Source of the DNA: Pomphorhynchus laevis
Taxonomy: Eukaryota; Acanthocephala; Palaeacanthocephala; Echinorhynchida; Pomphorhynchidae
Reading direction: 5' to 3'
Length of the DNA: 64,000 nt
Assembly: GCA_012934845.2 (NCBI GenBank)
Contig: WNNJ02001415.1
Span: forward strand, 1-64,000
Shown: positions 60,241-64,000 of the stretch, in pieces
Layout of the letters: every line of letters begins with the position of its first letter
Numbering within the stretch: the first letter of the stretch is position 1
Program-made: the position numbers and the translations under genes
Notes under the pieces: generated by a model
The model's input: the letters and a program-made list of their open reading frames with translations, nothing else
Database searches by the model: none
What the model was told of the DNA's origin: nothing

Positions 60241-60626
60241 TTATTGTGCCGCGCATCGAACAGCTTGGGCTCCACCTTGACCAAAGTCTCCTTCTTCTTC
60301 ATCGTCGTGGTCTTGAAAAACGAAGCTGCCGGGAAAACGTCCATATCGCCCATCCCTCTTTTGTTTTCTGTGCTTGTGTGGATTGAAGTCAACGAGTTCA
60401 GCTTCTTCCATATCTTCACTATTACCAAGTGGTGGAGATAACTGACGATTTGGCCGAGGGGGTAATATCGATTCCAGTTTAGAGATGCTTCGCATATCAA
60501 TTTCGTTCTTTTTCGGAAATACAATGTCGAACATAATTATGAGGCGACCCTTCTCCATAACATTTCGATAGAATGGCATTCCTTCGTTTAATACACAACG
60601 GATATCACCCGGTCTTATGATCTCAC
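60241..60626 (-). CDS. DnaJ subfamily A chaperone (type I Hsp40), last exon
   Basis: An Hsp70 co-chaperone. The exon starts after an acceptor (tgaatttag) in phase 1 and reads EIIRPGDIRCVLNEGMPFYR, GRLIIMFDIVFP, LESILPPR, ELVDFNPHKHR, then an acidic Gly-rich tail and CAAQ-stop. It matches the C-terminal substrate-binding and dimerisation part of DNAJA1/2 proteins (VIKPGDIKCVLNEGMP, KGRLIIEF, VELVDFDP). The CAAQ end is a CaaX farnesylation box, typical of this group. The J domain, G/F region and zinc-finger exons should lie upstream (above 60,640, minus strand) but are not visible within the window, so the intron before this exon is long. Confidence 0.88.
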
Positions 60627-63455
60627 CTAAATTCAAATTGGAAATAAAATATTATGAGTAATTTAAAATATACTAATAATGTATTTAAAATAATAATATT
60701 TAAAACAATAAAAGGAACATAAAAAATATAAAAATAATAAATTAAATAAAGTATTTCAACTAGAGACGAGAGTAAAAATAACGAACTCTATAAATAACAA
60801 AATGCGTAACAAAAATGCAAATTGTTCTCACAATTTGCCGCAGCATGAATTTAATAAAAAAATACGAAACTATTTTCAGAAAGCGATGTAGCCTCTTCAA
60901 TAACAACTGTAAACTATAAACAGTTTATTTTGGCATGCTATTGACAGTTTATTAGGTAACATTATGAATTACTTCCTTTAGCAAAAGTTATAAGTTTAAA
61001 GTTATAATTAAATTTTTCCTTTGATTTGGATACAAATAAATAAAAAGTAAATAGATAATTGTATTTACAGCAAATTTTGTAATAAAACAACACGTTCAAT
61101 TATAAAATATTTGCATTAATATTATATTTTATACGGTAGGTTCTATGCGGATTCAAACACAAATACCGTTAAAATTTAAATAAAAAATAATTATTTGTCT
61201 GTTAAGAAACAAAAAATAAAGTTTAGTAATCAAAAACATTTATATCCTTATATCTATAAAAATGTAATCATTTATGTTTTTAAGAAATAGTATTTATTAA
61301 CAAAAAATAAATTTTTAAAATTAATATTGTTTCCAAATTAAACAATAAATAAAGCATCAATGGAAAACATATACTTTTGATGATAAACATCTTATACATA
61401 AAATTAAATTTTAATAAGTTTGAAAAAATAAAAATTATAATTTTATCACATAAATAATTGATATAAAATAAATATTTAATATATTATATTTATATAACAG
61501 TATAATATATAAATATTAAAATAAAATACATAATATATTTTACATTATATTGAATTATATAAAAGATAAACAAATAAAAATTTACATCTTATACTAAAAT
61601 ATAGATTTATACATTTAAAATTATATTTATTTTTAAATATCAAATTATTTAACTTAATATAGTGTCGTTAATAGTAAAATATTGTGTCGTTAATGTTGGC
61701 TAACGATCATTCAACTCGTCTGTTTTATTAATATTAAAATTAAATTGAAATCATTCTTTATGTCAAATTAAATCAGTGTTGATAGGGAAATTGCTACCTA
61801 CAATTTGAAAATCTAACTATTTTTTCTAATGATTAATATTAATTTAAATATTTATATTATTTATATATTTGTTTTTTAATTAATATATTTATTATTAATT
61901 TATCTATATTAATTTTTTTACTATTAATTCATCTCGTATATTGTATATTTTTTTATTATATTATTATATTTTATGGAATAATTAATAATGCAATTATACA
62001 AAAATTTATAATGACAATCAACATCCGTAAGATTAATTAATATTAAATTCAATATTAAATAATAATATTATATTCAAGATTTTCAATGTGATATTGCACA
62101 GACATTTTAAAACATAAATGTAATTATATTTCATTATTAATTATATAATATATTTTATATATAATAATTAGTATATATTGCAATTGAACATTTGATGGCT
62201 ATTTTTTATCCTGCACCCTACTTTAATCCTAACTATAACTTAACAGCAGTACGCTACATTTCAGTATTGATGGACGTTATCAGCTAGGTATTCAATTCCT
62301 CCGATTCACGTTTCGGTCCTTTAAAGTTGGCTGACGATCACTCGATTCGTCTGCTTTTATTGACAATTAGATTTAATGTAAGACAAACGTCTTACATTTT
62401 GCAAGAAATGTAATAATAAGTCATTGAATCGGAATGAGACATGCTGGGTTGAAATATTTGTGAATGGTTTTAGGTCCAAATCCAGTCAAAAAACGCTAAA
62501 AATGTTTAAGATTTTGTTATCAATATTTCTTCCACCAATTGTGGACATCGTCAGGATAAATTGTATGTTATTTTATCTCAAACTTTTTTAAGGACATTTA
62601 AAAAAGTCAAAAGTCTATTATCAAACGAGTCATCTGTAGTTTGCTTCCTAATTTTAAGTTGATACAGTGCAGTCATTGTTACAATTGAAATGTTTTGATG
62701 ACACTGCACGCTGTTTTTATACTATCTCTAAGGCAATAGCAGTCCGCTACATTTCATGTGGACATCATCAGCTACTGATCAAATTCCTACATTTCACGTT
62801 TCGGGATTATTTAAAGTTGATAATTGCAGATATTTATTTCATTTGAATTTAAAAACGAATTTAAAAAGAATCTAAATGCATTTGAAAGGTAGTTTCTGAT
62901 ATTATAAGAACAAAACCAAACATTTGGTTTAGAAAATGTGCTGTAGCTGGTTACCTTCATTTTAAATCAGCGTTGTTTGGATAACATAGTAAAACATTCT
63001 ACTGCCAACGGTGATTTAATTTGAAATAAAAATTCCAAATTAAAAAGTATAATAGCTGTCATTAATAGTGAAAAAAAGGTGTCCTATATTTTAATTAAAT
63101 AATGAAATATGATGCGAATAATAATGAAGGTGTCAATAATAGTATTTAAAAACAATTCGAAAGTCAGTAATCCTTATATGATTTTCATATAATCTTAAAT
63201 TCCCATCTAACACTCTAAAAGACCAAATATTCCTAAACTCAGTAGTAAATTTAACATCAATAAACTGAATAACAAGTAGCTATTGTCATAAATTTACTGG
63301 CCTGTCGAATAGTATAGGCCAGTATCAAGCATTTTAATGGAAGAAAATATCAATATTTGTGCCTCAGCCATACGAAATCCGCACTTTGCCCACTTGCCAT
63401 CAATTTTATTCCAACAACAAACATGATTCCGCTTCCCGTCAATTATATATTAGTT
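60627..63455 (-). repeat. Long AT-rich region with family R2 repeats
   Basis: Probably intron of the DnaJ gene, at least in part. Copies of the 19-kb repeat occur at about 61,670-61,820 (3' end only), 62,180-62,400 and 62,640-63,050. Shared words are CAGCAGTACGCTACATTTC, CACGTTTCGG, TTGGCTGACGATCA and TTAAATCAGCGTTG. In minus-strand sense the 62.2-kb copy has GGACCGAAACGTGAATCG, CTGATAA and CGTCC. The 62.7-kb copy has CCGAAACGTGAAATG and an intact CTGATGA. No DnaJ exon is seen. Confidence 0.5.
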
Positions 63456-63459
63456 AAAA

Positions 63460-63798
63460 ATGAACCTTCGTGATCTAGTAAAACAGATAAATCAACAAGC
63501 CATCAAGCAAGCTGAGATCCTAGAACTGAAGAAAGCTCAAGGGATAAAGTGAAAATTGAGCTCTTTGAGAAATGGAACAGTAATTACCAGAATTTCTATA
63601 AATTTAGGGGTATCTAACTTCCAAAACTTATACAGTTCGTCGACACTTCATATGTTCATCACCATTGAACATATCAAGTATACGTCTGTTATGTTAGGTC
63701 AGTATCGAAAAAAATTTCCAATAAAATATTATTTGGATGCACGTTCCATTCTTCATGGAAGAAATCAATCATCGAATCACTTTATAAAAACGAGGTGA
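63460..63798 (+). CDS. Candidate exons of an unidentified gene
   Basis: ATG at 63,460 opens MNLRDLVKQINQQAIKQAEI, then LELKKAQGIK, to a stop. An overlapping frame is open from 63,556 to a GT at 63,796, including KKFPIKYYLDARSILHGRNQ. A third reading uses very short introns (26 nt, gtatct...atacag, and 20 nt, gtatac...gttag). I cannot decide among these. Composition is GC-richer than the flanks, so something coding is likely. The window ends before the gene is resolved. Confidence 0.3.
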
Positions 63799-64000
63799 TT
63801 AATCCGATCTAAACGCTTATCGCGGTATCGTCATCCTCAATCATGCTTGTATATTCTTTGTATCCATGATAACATGCAGGGTTTACTCTATTCTGACACC
63901 TACTCACACCTGAACAACACGAATTTCGTTATGACTGTTTGACTTGTCAATCTTATCTAAATTATGATACACAATTTTCGACATGATTTTTAATCGACGC

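Overview
The window is AT-rich nuclear DNA from an animal. It carries genes found together only in metazoans or their close kin: a rhodopsin-class aminergic-like receptor, a beta-1,4-galactosyltransferase, an SH2-domain protein, a VPS13-family protein, a secreted cystatin and a type I DnaJ. Introns are very short (28, 39, 45, 47, 48, 47, 53 nt), mixed with a few long ones stuffed with repeats, and many exons are under 100 nt, so several genes are invisible to a simple ORF scan. Compact introns with high AT would suit a reduced spiralian such as an orthonectid or dicyemid, but that is inference and I cannot name the species.

Layout. 0.6-7.8 kb: 3' part of a plus-strand VPS13-family gene. 8.2-10.7 kb: old minus-strand LINE. 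11.3 kb: tRNA-derived SINE with a 12-bp target duplication. 14.1-19.9 kb: minus-strand secreted stefin-like cystatin in five in-phase exons, with a MITE and another dispersed repeat in its first intron. 20.0-20.5 kb: 18-bp minisatellite. 22.6-25.3 kb: Penelope-like element (PLE) lying just downstream of two exons of a minus-strand SH2 gene (25.8-26.7 kb). 29.0-29.4 kb: small minus-strand gene of three exons. 29.9-33.0 kb: tRNA-Cys(GCA) and two duplicated, decaying relatives. 34.9-38.3 kb: LINE with zinc-knuckle ORF1, endonuclease and reverse transcriptase. 39.9-41.9 kb: beta-1,4-galactosyltransferase. 44.4-45.3 kb: second PLE, abutting a long-TIR element. 46.4-47.3 kb: receptor. 48.7-52.3 kb: third PLE, the only one showing the N-terminal GIY-YIG endonuclease. 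52.9-54.3 kb: two candidate small genes, one of which may have captured a LINE tail. 55.0 kb: FLYWCH-type finger remnant. 55.6-56.7 kb: tandem and inverted copies of a 370-bp repeat. 57.7-58.9 kb: LINE 3' end. 60.2-60.6 kb: last exon of a DnaJ-A chaperone. 61.7-63.1 kb: more copies of the 19-kb repeat family.

The host genes show no operon-like logic. What ties the window together is its mobile DNA: one PLE family in several orientations and ages, two LINE families, a SINE, several foldback/MITE elements, and two dispersed repeat families whose ends carry hammerhead-like boxes (CTGATGA, GAAAC) plus interleaved complementary arms. In both families the paired arms differ between copies in a compensating way, which points to a structured RNA. 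I regard this as the most interesting signal here, along with the ultra-short introns and the hidden cystatin gene.
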